From the NCBI GenBank assembly GCA_030529225.1, contig JAUMXH010000001.1, forward strand, positions 62,001 to 126,000: DNA of 64,000 bases, in the 5' to 3' direction. Positions 7,328 through 16,309 of the stretch are shown here, one piece after another; position 1 is the first letter of the stretch, and each line of letters begins with the position of its first letter. Made by a program: the position numbers and the translations under genes. Source of the stretch: Bacillota bacterium (GTDB lineage: Bacteria > Bacillota > Clostridia > Peptostreptococcales > Acidaminobacteraceae). The notes beneath the pieces were generated by a model that worked only from the letters and a program-made list of their open reading frames with translations, did no database searches and had not been told where the DNA came from.

Positions 7328-9640
7328 TTGCTAAGACGATTTAATATTTTTTATTCCGGCATTATATTCGGTTTTATTGCGACCTTCATCTACGGTTATA
7401 ATGCTGAAATTTTGCCCATCTTTACAGCTCTTTTTTGCGTTTTCATGTTTTCGCTTTTTTTGCTGGAAGGAGCTTACAAGAAGAATTTGAAGGAAGGGAT
7501 TTTTGTGTACCTTTCCTTCGGCCTCTGGTCCGTCCTTTATTTTTCAGTGTTGCTTTTGAATCAGTCCTACGACGGGGCAATCTTTAAAAATGCTGTTATT
7601 TTGATACTTTCACTCTGTGCCGTCCTCTTTTCCGTCACGATGATCAAGTTTATTTTCAGCAGGGATTTTGAAGTCAATTACCTGCAATCCATCAATAACC
7701 TGATGACGACCAGTTTTATTCTTTTTATCTGGTTCTACTTGGTATTCTTGCCGAAAGAAATCGAACTGTACGGAGAATCAAAGTTCTTTATTTACATCTT
7801 TTTGGTGACCCATAGCGTCTTCGCTTCCGCCATATTGACCTTTATGCACCGGGAGAACGAAAGAAAGTACAGAAAGTCTTCCGGACTCTTGCTGATCTTA
7901 TCTTTGATTTCCTACTTGCTTGCGACCCTGATTTTTTTCCGACGCTTCTACTTTTCGTTGCTTTTGTACAACATGGATTACATTCTGTACGCCGTTTTTG
8001 CGTTTCTGTTTATTTTGAGTTTGAAGGATATCTTTTCCAAGGAAAAAGTGATTCCTAATATCAGCATCAACTTAACCTTTGATAAAACATACTCTTCGCA
8101 TTTTTCGTCGAATATTCTTCTCTTCTCTTTTCTGTTCCTGATTTCTACGGCCCTCCTTCTCTCGGGGAACATCAGCAAGAACAGTTACTACATCCTCTTG
8201 GGGCTCCTGGTTTTGAATTTGACGACCAATTTGATTTTTTCTTACGGGTACTTCAATGAGAAGATTGTCGAGAAGCAAAAAGAGGAGAATACCAATCTGG
8301 AACTTTACGTCATCGAACAAATTGAGGATTTGAGACGAATCAACGAAGAGCTCAAGACAAGGGTGCATTACGACTCGAGTACCGGCCTCTTTAATTTGCC
8401 CAGTCTCTATAGCAAAATCAATGAGTTGATCGAGAGGAACGAGGAGAAGTTTTCGGTCGTCTCCATCAATGTCGATGACTTCAAAACCTTTAATAACGTC
8501 TACGGCCACCATGTTGGAGACCAGTTCCTGCTGGAAATCGCCAATCGCTTAAAGAAGGAGTTCAGTGAAGATTCCGTCTTTGTCTACCGCGTTGACGGAG
8601 ACGAGTTTGCGGTTCTCTTTATGGATAACTCGTTTAAAGAGGTTGAGCGCATTTCTGCCAGAATTTTGAGCAATATGGGGACGGTCTTTCCAATCGACGG
8701 CAAAAACTTTTTCCTGGAGTATTCGACCAGCGTAGTGAGGTATCCGTTGGATGCAAAGAATGTGGAAGAGATCGTTCAGGGTTTGAGTGTTGCGATGATC
8801 GAGTCGAAAAAATTGAAGAACAACAAACAGACCGTTTACTTCTCTACCTTGTTGATTAAGAATATGAAAAAGAAGATACAGTTTGAGAATTTTTTGCGAA
8901 ATGTTCGTCTCGACCGCGACTTTTCCATACATATTCACCAGTACTACGATGTCAAGAATGAGGAAGTCAGCGCCATCCGCCCGGAACTCGTCTGGAATAA
9001 CGCGGAATTTTCAGAATTTAAGGACAGTGTGGATCAATATATCGAAAGTATTGGGATTCTGGATAAAATTTTGTCCTGGTTTGTCGATAAACTACTTGAG
9101 GTGTTTTCGAGAGAATTTGCTGACGGATTTACAATCAAGAAAATTGTTTTGAGGATTAACAACAGTCCCAATGCAGTCATAAAAAATATTCCTTCTATGC
9201 AGAAGAAGCTTGATATGTATCAGGTCCCGATATCGAAGTTCGATTTTGAAATAAGCAGCAGTTTTTTGGGATCCTTGTTTAAAAGTCACCTTTCCATCTT
9301 AAAGAGGCTGAACAACAGCGGAGTGGGACTGGTGATTCGGGATTTCGGAATCGGCTATTCATCCTTGAATATTCTGAAAAAGTGTAAGGTGAAGAGAATC
9401 ATTATTTCAGAAGCTTTGATCACGAACATTGATATGGACACAAAAGATCTGTTAGTATTTAAATCCGTAATAAACATCGCAAAAGGGTTGAGAATTGAGA
9501 TTTTGGTCGAAGGGTTGGAACGATTGAGCCAGTATATTGCTGTGAAAGATTTGGATTGTGATTTTGTATCCGGAAACTTCATCGCCGAGCCCCTTGAAAT
9601 CGAAAGCTTTTTTGATGAGTTTCGGGAGAAATTTAAGTAA
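7328..9640 (+). CDS. Membrane protein with GGDEF and degenerate EAL domains
   Basis: 770-residue protein with an N-terminal region of about eight to ten hydrophobic helices (to about 310), a short coiled linker, a GGDEF domain (about 345-500) and an EAL-like domain (about 520-768). The GGDEF signature reads DGDEF (in RVDGDEFAVLF), so the first glycine is lost but the catalytic Asp-Glu pair is kept. The EAL motif position reads PEL (RPELVW) and the loop normally written DDFGTGYSS reads RDFGIGYSS. Metal ligands are therefore missing and phosphodiesterase activity is unlikely. The start is TTG, chosen for GGAGGG seven bases upstream. It overlaps the next GGDEF/EAL gene by one base. It is probably a sensor or a weak cyclase in cyclic-di-GMP signalling; the input signal is unknown. 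Confidence 0.88.
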   Translation: MLRRFNIFYSGIIFGFIATFIYGYNAEILPIFTALFCVFMFSLFLLEGAYKKNLKEGIFVYLSFGLWSVLYFSVLLLNQSYDGAIFKNAVILILSLCAVLFSVTMIKFIFSRDFEVNYLQSINNLMTTSFILFIWFYLVFLPKEIELYGESKFFIYIFLVTHSVFASAILTFMHRENERKYRKSSGLLLILSLISYLLATLIFFRRFYFSLLLYNMDYILYAVFAFLFILSLKDIFSKEKVIPNISINLTFDKTYSSHFSSNILLFSFLFLISTALLLSGNISKNSYYILLGLLVLNLTTNLIFSYGYFNEKIVEKQKEENTNLELYVIEQIEDLRRINEELKTRVHYDSSTGLFNLPSLYSKINELIERNEEKFSVVSINVDDFKTFNNVYGHHVGDQFLLEIANRLKKEFSEDSVFVYRVDGDEFAVLFMDNSFKEVERISARILSNMGTVFPIDGKNFFLEYSTSVVRYPLDAKNVEEIVQGLSVAMIESKKLKNNKQTVYFSTLLIKNMKKKIQFENFLRNVRLDRDFSIHIHQYYDVKNEEVSAIRPELVWNNAEFSEFKDSVDQYIESIGILDKILSWFVDKLLEVFSREFADGFTIKKIVLRINNSPNAVIKNIPSMQKKLDMYQVPISKFDFEISSSFLGSLFKSHLSILKRLNNSGVGLVIRDFGIGYSSLNILKKCKVKRIIISEALITNIDMDTKDLLVFKSVINIAKGLRIEILVEGLERLSQYIAVKDLDCDFVSGNFIAEPLEIESFFDEFREKFK

Positions 9641-11976
9641 TGACGAGATTGGAAAAACTCGATAGAGTGTTGTTTGTAAATTTATTCTTATTCGCTTTGT
9701 CTTTGGCGGTTTCCTATGCGAGTAAGGTGCCGGTTGCATTGTTTTGTTCCCTCCATGCCATCGTCCTGTTCTTTTTTCTCAGGAGAGATTTGTCCAAAAT
9801 TCTGTCGATTAAAAAGATCAGCAGCATCATCTCGCTGTTCGTCCTGCTCAATGCGATATTGATGTTCTTCGGCAGCATCTACATTATGAGCGGGGTAAAA
9901 CAGTTTCTCTATGTTTCCATCCTGTTTAAGTTACTGATTAACGGCCTGATCATCCTCTTCGCCTGTGGCGAAATTCTAAAATTTATGAAGAACGAGAGCA
10001 GTTACCTGATTATATTGGAACTCTTTTTGGTGGGTCTAATCATCAGTATCTTCCTGGCGACCGGCGTTTTTCCGTTGGCCACCATAGAGACCGAGTCCTT
10101 TGTGATTTTGACTTTTTTCAGGTTTATGAACGTCTTCGATTACTTTCTGCTCCTGATTTGTCTCTCGATGTCATTCTTCCTGTTTAATTACCAGAAAAAG
10201 TATCTCTTCGGTTACTCGTATCCGATTATTTTTATTTTTTTCAGCTTGTCGTTTATCCTGTCCAATATTTATCTCTGCTTGGGGCAGTTCGATTCCTACG
10301 ACATCATGACCTCGCTGTTTATGTTCTTTCTGCTCTTGTACCGCAGCGTCACGGTCTCGTATATCACCAATCCGATTGCGGAGATTATGAATGATGCGGA
10401 TGCGGACTACAAGATAGAAATTGTTAAAAATTCAAAGGTTGTATATTTAATTTTTGTGCTCTGCAATACCTCTTTTATCCTGTATTTACTGGGAATCTTC
10501 TCTACGAAGTTATATTCTTACCTGGTCTTTACCTTGCTGGGATATATCGTGGCCAGCCTGCTCGCCAACAAGATGATTGTGGAGAGGCTTCTGATCAATA
10601 AAGAGGATCTGTCAAAGAGAAGGATGAAGGAAATCATCAACAAGAGAAACAAAGAACTTCTGAATATGAATGCCAAACTGGAACATGCGGTCAGTCACCA
10701 TCGTTCGACCATGCTCCCGAACCGCTTTTCGTTTGTCAATGAAGTAGGGGATATCATCGACAAGGGGGAAGAGTCGTTTTCTATGATCCTAATCAGTTTG
10801 GAGAATATTCGGGAGTTCCGGAACCTGTACGGCATCGACAAGTCTCTAAAGCTGATGCTGAGTTTTTTGGACCGCCTCGACAGTTACATCCAGAGGGGAG
10901 ACTTCATCTACCAATTGTCGAATAATGAAATTGCCCTGATCACTTTGTCCGATCAGAAGAATCGAAAGAACCTGAACTTTTTTGAGGACTTCTACAAGTC
11001 GCTCTACTACCTGTCCGACATCGAATACAATATTGACGGCATCATTCACTATTTGAAACTCAAGATTGCCTTTGTCAGGTATCCTGAGGATGTGAAGAGT
11101 TTGAAGGAACTCTTTGTGGTGTCCGATTTGATGAGTTTTAAATATACCAGGGACGGAAAACTTCTCGCCAATATGAAGACCGCGGAAAAGCTGATAGCTT
11201 CGATGCGGAGCAAGAATATGTACTCTACAATGTTGAAAGAGGCTGATTACGATGCGGAATTTATGCTCTACTACCAACCGCAGTTTGACATCCATACTAA
11301 GCAGGTAATCGGCGCGGAGGCGCTCTTACGATGGAAGAGGGGCGACGATTTTATTCCGCCGAATATCTTTATTCCGATCGCGGAATCCATCGGCCTGATC
11401 TACAACATCAGTGTCTGGGTTTCCAAGCAGGCGATCAAGCAGCGCGAGAAGTGGAAAGCCCTGTTCGGAGATGCTTTTAAGATTGGAATCAACGTGTCTC
11501 CGCTGATTCTGGACTCCAACAACTTCTTCGTTGAATTTGCAAATGAGTTGGGTAAACATGAGGTGGAGTATCATGACTTTGATTTTGAGATAACGGAACA
11601 CTCTGAGCTTGCGAACTCTCCTAAGGCGCTCTATATCCTGGACCATATCAAGTCACAGGGGATATCGATATCGATCGACGACTTCGGTACCGGTTACTCC
11701 TCATTGGAATACGTTAGGATGTTTAAAACGGACAAGATAAAAATTGCAAAAGAACTGGTTGATGAGATTCTGGTTAATGAGGAATATAAATACATGATTG
11801 AAGGCATCATAAAGATGGCGGAAACCTTGAATATGAAGACGATTGCGGAAGGCGTTGAAGACGAAAATCAACTGGAAGTTCTTAGAGGCTTAGCCTGCGA
11901 TGAATTGCAGGGATATATTTGGGGCAGGCCGGTTCCGGCGATGGAGTTTGAAAAGTTATACATGCAAGCCAAATAA
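9640..11976 (+). CDS. Membrane protein with degenerate GGDEF and intact EAL domains
   Basis: 778-residue protein of the same architecture as its upstream neighbour: many membrane helices (about 1-320), a GGDEF-like domain and a C-terminal EAL domain. Here the GGDEF position reads SNNEI (in QLSNNEIALI), so cyclase activity should be lost, while the EAL domain looks catalytic: AEALLRW, FEITE and DDFGTGYSSLEYV are intact. A cyclic-di-GMP phosphodiesterase is the likely role. Its ATG uses the last base of the upstream TAA, indicating translational coupling. The pair probably arose by duplication followed by opposite decay of the two catalytic halves. Confidence 0.9.
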   Translation: MTRLEKLDRVLFVNLFLFALSLAVSYASKVPVALFCSLHAIVLFFFLRRDLSKILSIKKISSIISLFVLLNAILMFFGSIYIMSGVKQFLYVSILFKLLINGLIILFACGEILKFMKNESSYLIILELFLVGLIISIFLATGVFPLATIETESFVILTFFRFMNVFDYFLLLICLSMSFFLFNYQKKYLFGYSYPIIFIFFSLSFILSNIYLCLGQFDSYDIMTSLFMFFLLLYRSVTVSYITNPIAEIMNDADADYKIEIVKNSKVVYLIFVLCNTSFILYLLGIFSTKLYSYLVFTLLGYIVASLLANKMIVERLLINKEDLSKRRMKEIINKRNKELLNMNAKLEHAVSHHRSTMLPNRFSFVNEVGDIIDKGEESFSMILISLENIREFRNLYGIDKSLKLMLSFLDRLDSYIQRGDFIYQLSNNEIALITLSDQKNRKNLNFFEDFYKSLYYLSDIEYNIDGIIHYLKLKIAFVRYPEDVKSLKELFVVSDLMSFKYTRDGKLLANMKTAEKLIASMRSKNMYSTMLKEADYDAEFMLYYQPQFDIHTKQVIGAEALLRWKRGDDFIPPNIFIPIAESIGLIYNISVWVSKQAIKQREKWKALFGDAFKIGINVSPLILDSNNFFVEFANELGKHEVEYHDFDFEITEHSELANSPKALYILDHIKSQGISISIDDFGTGYSSLEYVRMFKTDKIKIAKELVDEILVNEEYKYMIEGIIKMAETLNMKTIAEGVEDENQLEVLRGLACDELQGYIWGRPVPAMEFEKLYMQAK

Positions 11977-12002
11977 ATATATGATAAATTTTTATCTTTT
12001 TC

Positions 12003-12031
12003 TTGATTTTAATAAACTAATTTCGTATAAT
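12003..12031 (+). promoter_or_regulatory. Promoter for argR-recN
   Basis: TTGATT at 12003-12008, a 17-base spacer and TATAAT at 12026-12031. The expected start is near 12038, about 60 bases before the argR ATG. Confidence 0.8.
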
Positions 12032-12060
12032 AATGAAGAATAATAACGTGAATATGCAAA

Positions 12061-12082
12061 AGGTCGTTTTGCAGAGCGACCT
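12061..12082 (+). promoter_or_regulatory. 5' leader hairpin of argR
   Basis: AGGTCG (12061-12066) pairs perfectly with CGACCT (12077-12082) across a ten-base loop, in the predicted 5' UTR and just before the ribosome site (AGGAG). No T-run follows, so it is not a terminator. Its role is unknown. Confidence 0.45.
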
Positions 12083-12097
12083 AGTTTAGGAGTTGTT

Positions 12098-12550
12098 ATG
12101 AAGTACATTAGACAAGCGAAGATTAGTGAGTTGATTTCCATGTATGAAATAGAGACTCAGCAAGATTTAGCCAACAAACTGAAAGAAGCCGGTGTCGAGG
12201 TGACTCAAGCGACGATTTCCAGGGATATTAAAGACATGAGACTGATTAAGGTCTTGAGTGATTCCGGAAAGTATAAGTACGCAAATATGGGTGATAACTT
12301 TTCACAAATCACCAATCGTTTTGTGAATGTATTAAAAGAAACGGTCATCAAAATTAACAATGCAAGAAATATCGTGATTGTGCACACCATAGAAGGTGCG
12401 GCGGGCGTTACCGGCTCAGCGATTGACTCGCTCAATCATGACAGGATATTGGCTACGTTGTCCGGTGACAACGCGGTCCTCGTCATCGTAGAAGATGATG
12501 AGTATGTACCGAACGTGATAGACTCTTTGAAAACCCTGATATTCAAGTAA
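12098..12550 (+). CDS. argR: Arginine repressor ArgR/AhrC
   Basis: 150-residue arginine-responsive regulator. The N-terminal winged helix (about 1-70) contains the family pattern ETQQDLANKL and TQATISRDIKDMRLIKV. The C-terminal hexamerisation and arginine-binding domain contains HTIEGAAGVTGSAID and ATLSGDNAVLVIV. It lies five bases before recN, the common Firmicutes argR-recN arrangement. No arginine biosynthesis or deiminase gene is in the window, so its targets are elsewhere. Confidence 0.95.
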   Translation: MKYIRQAKISELISMYEIETQQDLANKLKEAGVEVTQATISRDIKDMRLIKVLSDSGKYKYANMGDNFSQITNRFVNVLKETVIKINNARNIVIVHTIEGAAGVTGSAIDSLNHDRILATLSGDNAVLVIVEDDEYVPNVIDSLKTLIFK

Positions 12551-12554
12551 AACT

Positions 12555-14252
12555 ATGCTTTCCAGTTTAATGATTAAAGACTTCGTCATTATCGATGAAA
12601 TGAGGGTTGACTTTGAAAACGGCTTCAATGTCATCACAGGAGAGACCGGAGCCGGTAAGTCTTTGATTATTGGTGCCATCCTGCAAATTTCAGGGGCCAG
12701 AATGGATCAAAGTCTGATTCGTAAGGGCACTGACAAGGCTGTGATTGAAGCTCAGTTTTTTGTTTCGAACAGTTCGCTCAGGAACGAGTTTGATTTGGAT
12801 GAAAACGGATCCGGGGAAATCATTCTGACTCGTGAACTGCACGCGAACGGGAAGAGTTTGGCCAGAATCAACAATCGAATGGTGAGCAATCAGATTCTAA
12901 AGACCGTCGCTTCGGAGTTGGTTTCCGTCTTCGGACAACACGACAAAGTCAAATTGTTCGATGACAAGGAACAACTTAAAATTCTTGACGGTTTTGTATT
13001 GCCCGGAAACGAGGCCTTATATGAAGCGGTATCTATGCTTTCCAAAAGGCACAAGGCCCTTCTTTCGGAGAAGAAAGCGCTCGCCTTCGAGGATGAAGCC
13101 GCGGTCGAGAGAGAGAAGGAGCTCATCCGCTATCAGATGAACGACATCGATGCCGTGAATCTGACGGAAGAGGATGAAACGATCGAAGAGGTCTTTGAAA
13201 AAGCCAAGAATGCTCAAAGTATTCTGGAGAGCTTGACTTTGTGCCGTTTTTATCTCGAAAATGAGGAGGAACGTTCCGTTTTGCAACTTTTAAACCTCCT
13301 CATCAAGACGATGGACGGCATTTCCGCTTACGATAAAGACTATCTTGCGGTGCTGGAAAAACTCGAGGATTTAAAGTACGCCTTTCATGACATCCGGCAT
13401 TTTTTGGATCTTCAGGTCGATTCCTTCGACAGGGATCCCGCCCTGCTCTTTGCGCTCGAAAAGAGGTTGGATGAGATTAACCTACTTAAAAAGAAGTACG
13501 GGCCGGGCCTGGAAGACATTCAAACATTCAGAGTTACCCTCGAAGAGAAGCTGGAGGCGCTGGACTCCCTTCATGGCAGGAGAGAAGCCTTGGAGGAAGA
13601 AATTCGCCGAGTCGAAGAGGAATATTTTGCCCGAGCCGGGGAGCTCAGCCGGCTCAGGCAGGCCAAGGCACTCGAGATCTCAAAGGAAATTTCTCGGAAT
13701 TTACAGGACTTGAATTTTAAATCTGCAGAGTTTCACATACAGTTTGAACCCGGCGACCGAATCGATGCGGAAGGCTTTGATACGATTGAGTTTATGGTGA
13801 AAATTAACACGGGTTCCGATTTTGCTCCCCTACGAAAGGTGGCCTCCGGCGGAGAGCTTTCCCGGGTGATGCTGGCCATTCAGGAAAGCGTTGCAAAAGC
13901 CTACCATATTCCGGTTCTGATCTTTGATGAGATTGATACGGGAATCAGCGGAAAGGCCGCGAGCGCGATGGCAAAGAAGATGTATTCCGTAAGTTTGACG
14001 CATCAATTGATTGTTGTGACACACCTCTTGCAGGTTGCTCTTTTTGGAGACCATCACTACCTCATTGAAAAGAGGGATGAGGGTGAGAGTACCGTTACCC
14101 GTTTGAGCCTCCTGGATAAGGACTTGAGGATTGACGAAGTTTACCGCTTGATCAGCACGGACAAGGAGTCCTTGGAGCTGAGGGAAGAAGCGAAGAAGAT
14201 GATAGAGAGCGCGGATGAAACAAAGCTCCGGATAACAGAAAGAAAGGGTTAG
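12555..14252 (+). CDS. recN: DNA repair protein RecN
   Basis: 565-residue SMC-like ATPase that acts early in double-strand-break repair. It has an N-terminal ABC half with Walker A GETGAGKS (29-36), central coiled-coil arms rich in Glu, Lys and Leu (about 160-390), and a C-terminal ABC half with the ASGGELSRVMLA signature and Walker B LIFDEIDTGISG. Length and architecture are normal. It is transcribed with argR from the promoter at 12003 and followed after 15 bases by a GGDEF gene. Confidence 0.96.
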   Translation: MLSSLMIKDFVIIDEMRVDFENGFNVITGETGAGKSLIIGAILQISGARMDQSLIRKGTDKAVIEAQFFVSNSSLRNEFDLDENGSGEIILTRELHANGKSLARINNRMVSNQILKTVASELVSVFGQHDKVKLFDDKEQLKILDGFVLPGNEALYEAVSMLSKRHKALLSEKKALAFEDEAAVEREKELIRYQMNDIDAVNLTEEDETIEEVFEKAKNAQSILESLTLCRFYLENEEERSVLQLLNLLIKTMDGISAYDKDYLAVLEKLEDLKYAFHDIRHFLDLQVDSFDRDPALLFALEKRLDEINLLKKKYGPGLEDIQTFRVTLEEKLEALDSLHGRREALEEEIRRVEEEYFARAGELSRLRQAKALEISKEISRNLQDLNFKSAEFHIQFEPGDRIDAEGFDTIEFMVKINTGSDFAPLRKVASGGELSRVMLAIQESVAKAYHIPVLIFDEIDTGISGKAASAMAKKMYSVSLTHQLIVVTHLLQVALFGDHHYLIEKRDEGESTVTRLSLLDKDLRIDEVYRLISTDKESLELREEAKKMIESADETKLRITERKG

Positions 14253-14267
14253 AAGGTAGGGAAATTC

Positions 14268-15437
14268 ATGTTTTTGCTTGGCACTGTTATGAGGTCGACG
14301 GAATTGTTCTTGGCGCTTATGCTGATGCAGTCGGACCTCAAAGTGAGGAATAAAAAGCTTTTACCCTATGCTTTCTTTCTGTACGCGCTACTTGACTTCA
14401 GCGTCTTTTGGAGAGGCTATGTCGGATTTCTTTCCGCCATCCTTTTGATTTTTTTAATCGATAAACTCTTTTATGAACAAGACAAGGTTAAGTCCGTTGT
14501 CAAGGTCGGCATCATTATGTATTTCGGGTACCTGAGCAGGATGATTGTCGGGACTTACTACCTGCTCTTTTACAAAGAAACCTTCTCCTATCCGTTTCTG
14601 AACGGCTTTCGAGAACCTAGGCTGGTAATCTGTTCGGCCCTATTATTCTTTTATATGATATGGGTACAGCTATTTGTGAACAAGCATATCAAAACGAATT
14701 ACGGGGTCAGTGATAAGCAACTTGTCAGGTTGGCTTATTTGGATTCCATTCTTTTTTTGCCGGTGTATTTATTGGTCAATGCCCTGCATCGCTACTTGAT
14801 TCAACATTTGCATCAGATTACAAAGATCGATCGCCTGAGCGTGATTTTTTTGATTTATTTTATCGTTTCGGTCTTTATCGGCTTTCTGTTTATCTATCTC
14901 ATGAATGTCCTCTCTCTGTCCGGCAGAAAATACCGAATCATGCAGAGTGAAGCCGAGTACGACGAATTGACCGGCGTCTACAATCGTAAATTCGGAATGA
15001 AAAAACTAAAACAAATTTACGGAGAAAACCAAATCAGTAAGACCAATATGGTTCTCTGTTTTCTCGACATCAATAATCTGAAGACGGTGAATGACAGGTT
15101 TGGGCATCCCGAGGGCGATTTGTTGATCAGCACGGTTTCCCGATGTGCCAGGGAGAGTCTTAGAAATGCGGACTTTATGGTTCGTTACGGCGGTGACGAA
15201 TTTATCATCGTCTTTCAAAATTGCGGAGCGCCCGAGGCGGTCAAAGCTTGGACCAGAATCGGAGCTAAGTTTGAGTATATGAACTTTGCTTCCGGCATCC
15301 CCTATGAGATCGCGGTCAGCGTAGGGTTTTCGTCGATGGACGAGGACGAGAATCTGAGCATACAGGAACTGATTGACCTTGCGGATTCCAGAATGTATGA
15401 AAACAAGAAACGAATGAAAGAGCGGATAGGAGGGTGA
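14268..15437 (+). CDS. Membrane diguanylate cyclase (GGDEF)
   Basis: 389-residue protein with an N-terminal membrane region of about six to seven helices (1-215), a short linker and a C-terminal GGDEF domain (about 225-385). The active site is intact: RYGGDEFIIVF, with ELTGVYNRKFG at the domain entry and an Asn/Asp-rich substrate loop. This is the only fully canonical GGDEF in the window, so it is the best candidate for actual cyclic-di-GMP synthesis here. I see no recognisable sensory domain. It lies between recN and ispE with gaps of 15 and 4 bases, so it is probably in the same transcript. Confidence 0.9.
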   Translation: MFLLGTVMRSTELFLALMLMQSDLKVRNKKLLPYAFFLYALLDFSVFWRGYVGFLSAILLIFLIDKLFYEQDKVKSVVKVGIIMYFGYLSRMIVGTYYLLFYKETFSYPFLNGFREPRLVICSALLFFYMIWVQLFVNKHIKTNYGVSDKQLVRLAYLDSILFLPVYLLVNALHRYLIQHLHQITKIDRLSVIFLIYFIVSVFIGFLFIYLMNVLSLSGRKYRIMQSEAEYDELTGVYNRKFGMKKLKQIYGENQISKTNMVLCFLDINNLKTVNDRFGHPEGDLLISTVSRCARESLRNADFMVRYGGDEFIIVFQNCGAPEAVKAWTRIGAKFEYMNFASGIPYEIAVSVGFSSMDEDENLSIQELIDLADSRMYENKKRMKERIGG

Positions 15438-15441
15438 GAAT

Positions 15442-16308
15442 ATGAAGCTTTTAAAGAAGGCGTATGCAAAAATCAATTTGAGCATCGATGTTCTTTCAAA
15501 AAGGCCGGATTCTTATCATGAATTGGACATGATTCTCCAATCCGTGAGCCTCTATGACTTGGTCAGCGTGGAAAAGGATGAGAGTGGAATCATCACTTTG
15601 AAAACGGACCATCCCGGCTTACCCGTTGACGCTAAGAATGATGCCTTCAAGGCGGCCCTCCTGATGAAGGAGAAGTTCGGCTTAAAGAGCGGGTATCGGA
15701 TTGCACTCAAAAAGCGGATTCCGATTGAGGCCGGGCTCGGCGGTGGCTCGAGTGATGCGGCTAGCGTCATAAATGCGATTTGCACGCTGGAAAACCTAAA
15801 GGTCTCGGATCGGGATTTGTTTGAAGTCGGGCTCAAAATCGGAGCGGAGCTCCCTTATTCCATCAAATCCGGTTTGGCCAGGGTGAGGGGAATCGGCGAA
15901 AATGTGCAACGACTGGATGCTTCTTTCCCGTTTTTTTACACCATTGTGATGCCGCCTCTCTCTCTGAGCACGAAAGATATTTTTCAACGCTATCAGGTAT
16001 CCTCCCATCCGGATTCCCATTCTCAAAGATTGGAATCGGCTATCCTTAACAATGACCCCGACACCGCTCTCAAGCATATGTGTAATGATTTGGAGCGCGT
16101 GAGTTTGCGCTTACACAAGGAACCGGCGGAAATCAAACACGAGCTTTTACGGGTGGGCGCCCTACATTCTTTGATGTCGGGGAGCGGACCGAGCATATTC
16201 GGAGTCTTTCGCGACTTTGATCAGGCGAAGCGAGCGGAACTCCATTTTTTGAACGCGGGTTACAAGGCGTTTGCAGTGAGAGCAACGAATGAAGGAAAAG
16301 AGGTGTAG
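15442..16308 (+). CDS. ispE: 4-diphosphocytidyl-2-C-methyl-D-erythritol kinase
   Basis: 288-residue GHMP kinase for the fourth step of the MEP isoprenoid pathway, phosphorylating CDP-ME at the 2-OH. The ATP loop is GLGGGSSDAAS (98-108) and the N-terminal Lys10 (KAYAKINLSIDV) is conserved. The segment that is normally GADVPF reads GAELPY, so the usual catalytic Asp is Glu136, an unusual though conservative change. The C-terminal LMSGSGPSIFGVF motif is intact, and the rest of the protein looks functional. It belongs with dxs, ispD and ispF further along the window. The ribosome site is GGAGGGTG. Confidence 0.93.
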   Translation: MKLLKKAYAKINLSIDVLSKRPDSYHELDMILQSVSLYDLVSVEKDESGIITLKTDHPGLPVDAKNDAFKAALLMKEKFGLKSGYRIALKKRIPIEAGLGGGSSDAASVINAICTLENLKVSDRDLFEVGLKIGAELPYSIKSGLARVRGIGENVQRLDASFPFFYTIVMPPLSLSTKDIFQRYQVSSHPDSHSQRLESAILNNDPDTALKHMCNDLERVSLRLHKEPAEIKHELLRVGALHSLMSGSGPSIFGVFRDFDQAKRAELHFLNAGYKAFAVRATNEGKEV

Positions 16309-16309
16309 C

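Noticed and set aside
12040..12065. Arg box upstream of argR (TGAATATGCAA)
   Set aside because: Only a half-site-like match; too weak to list as an operator.
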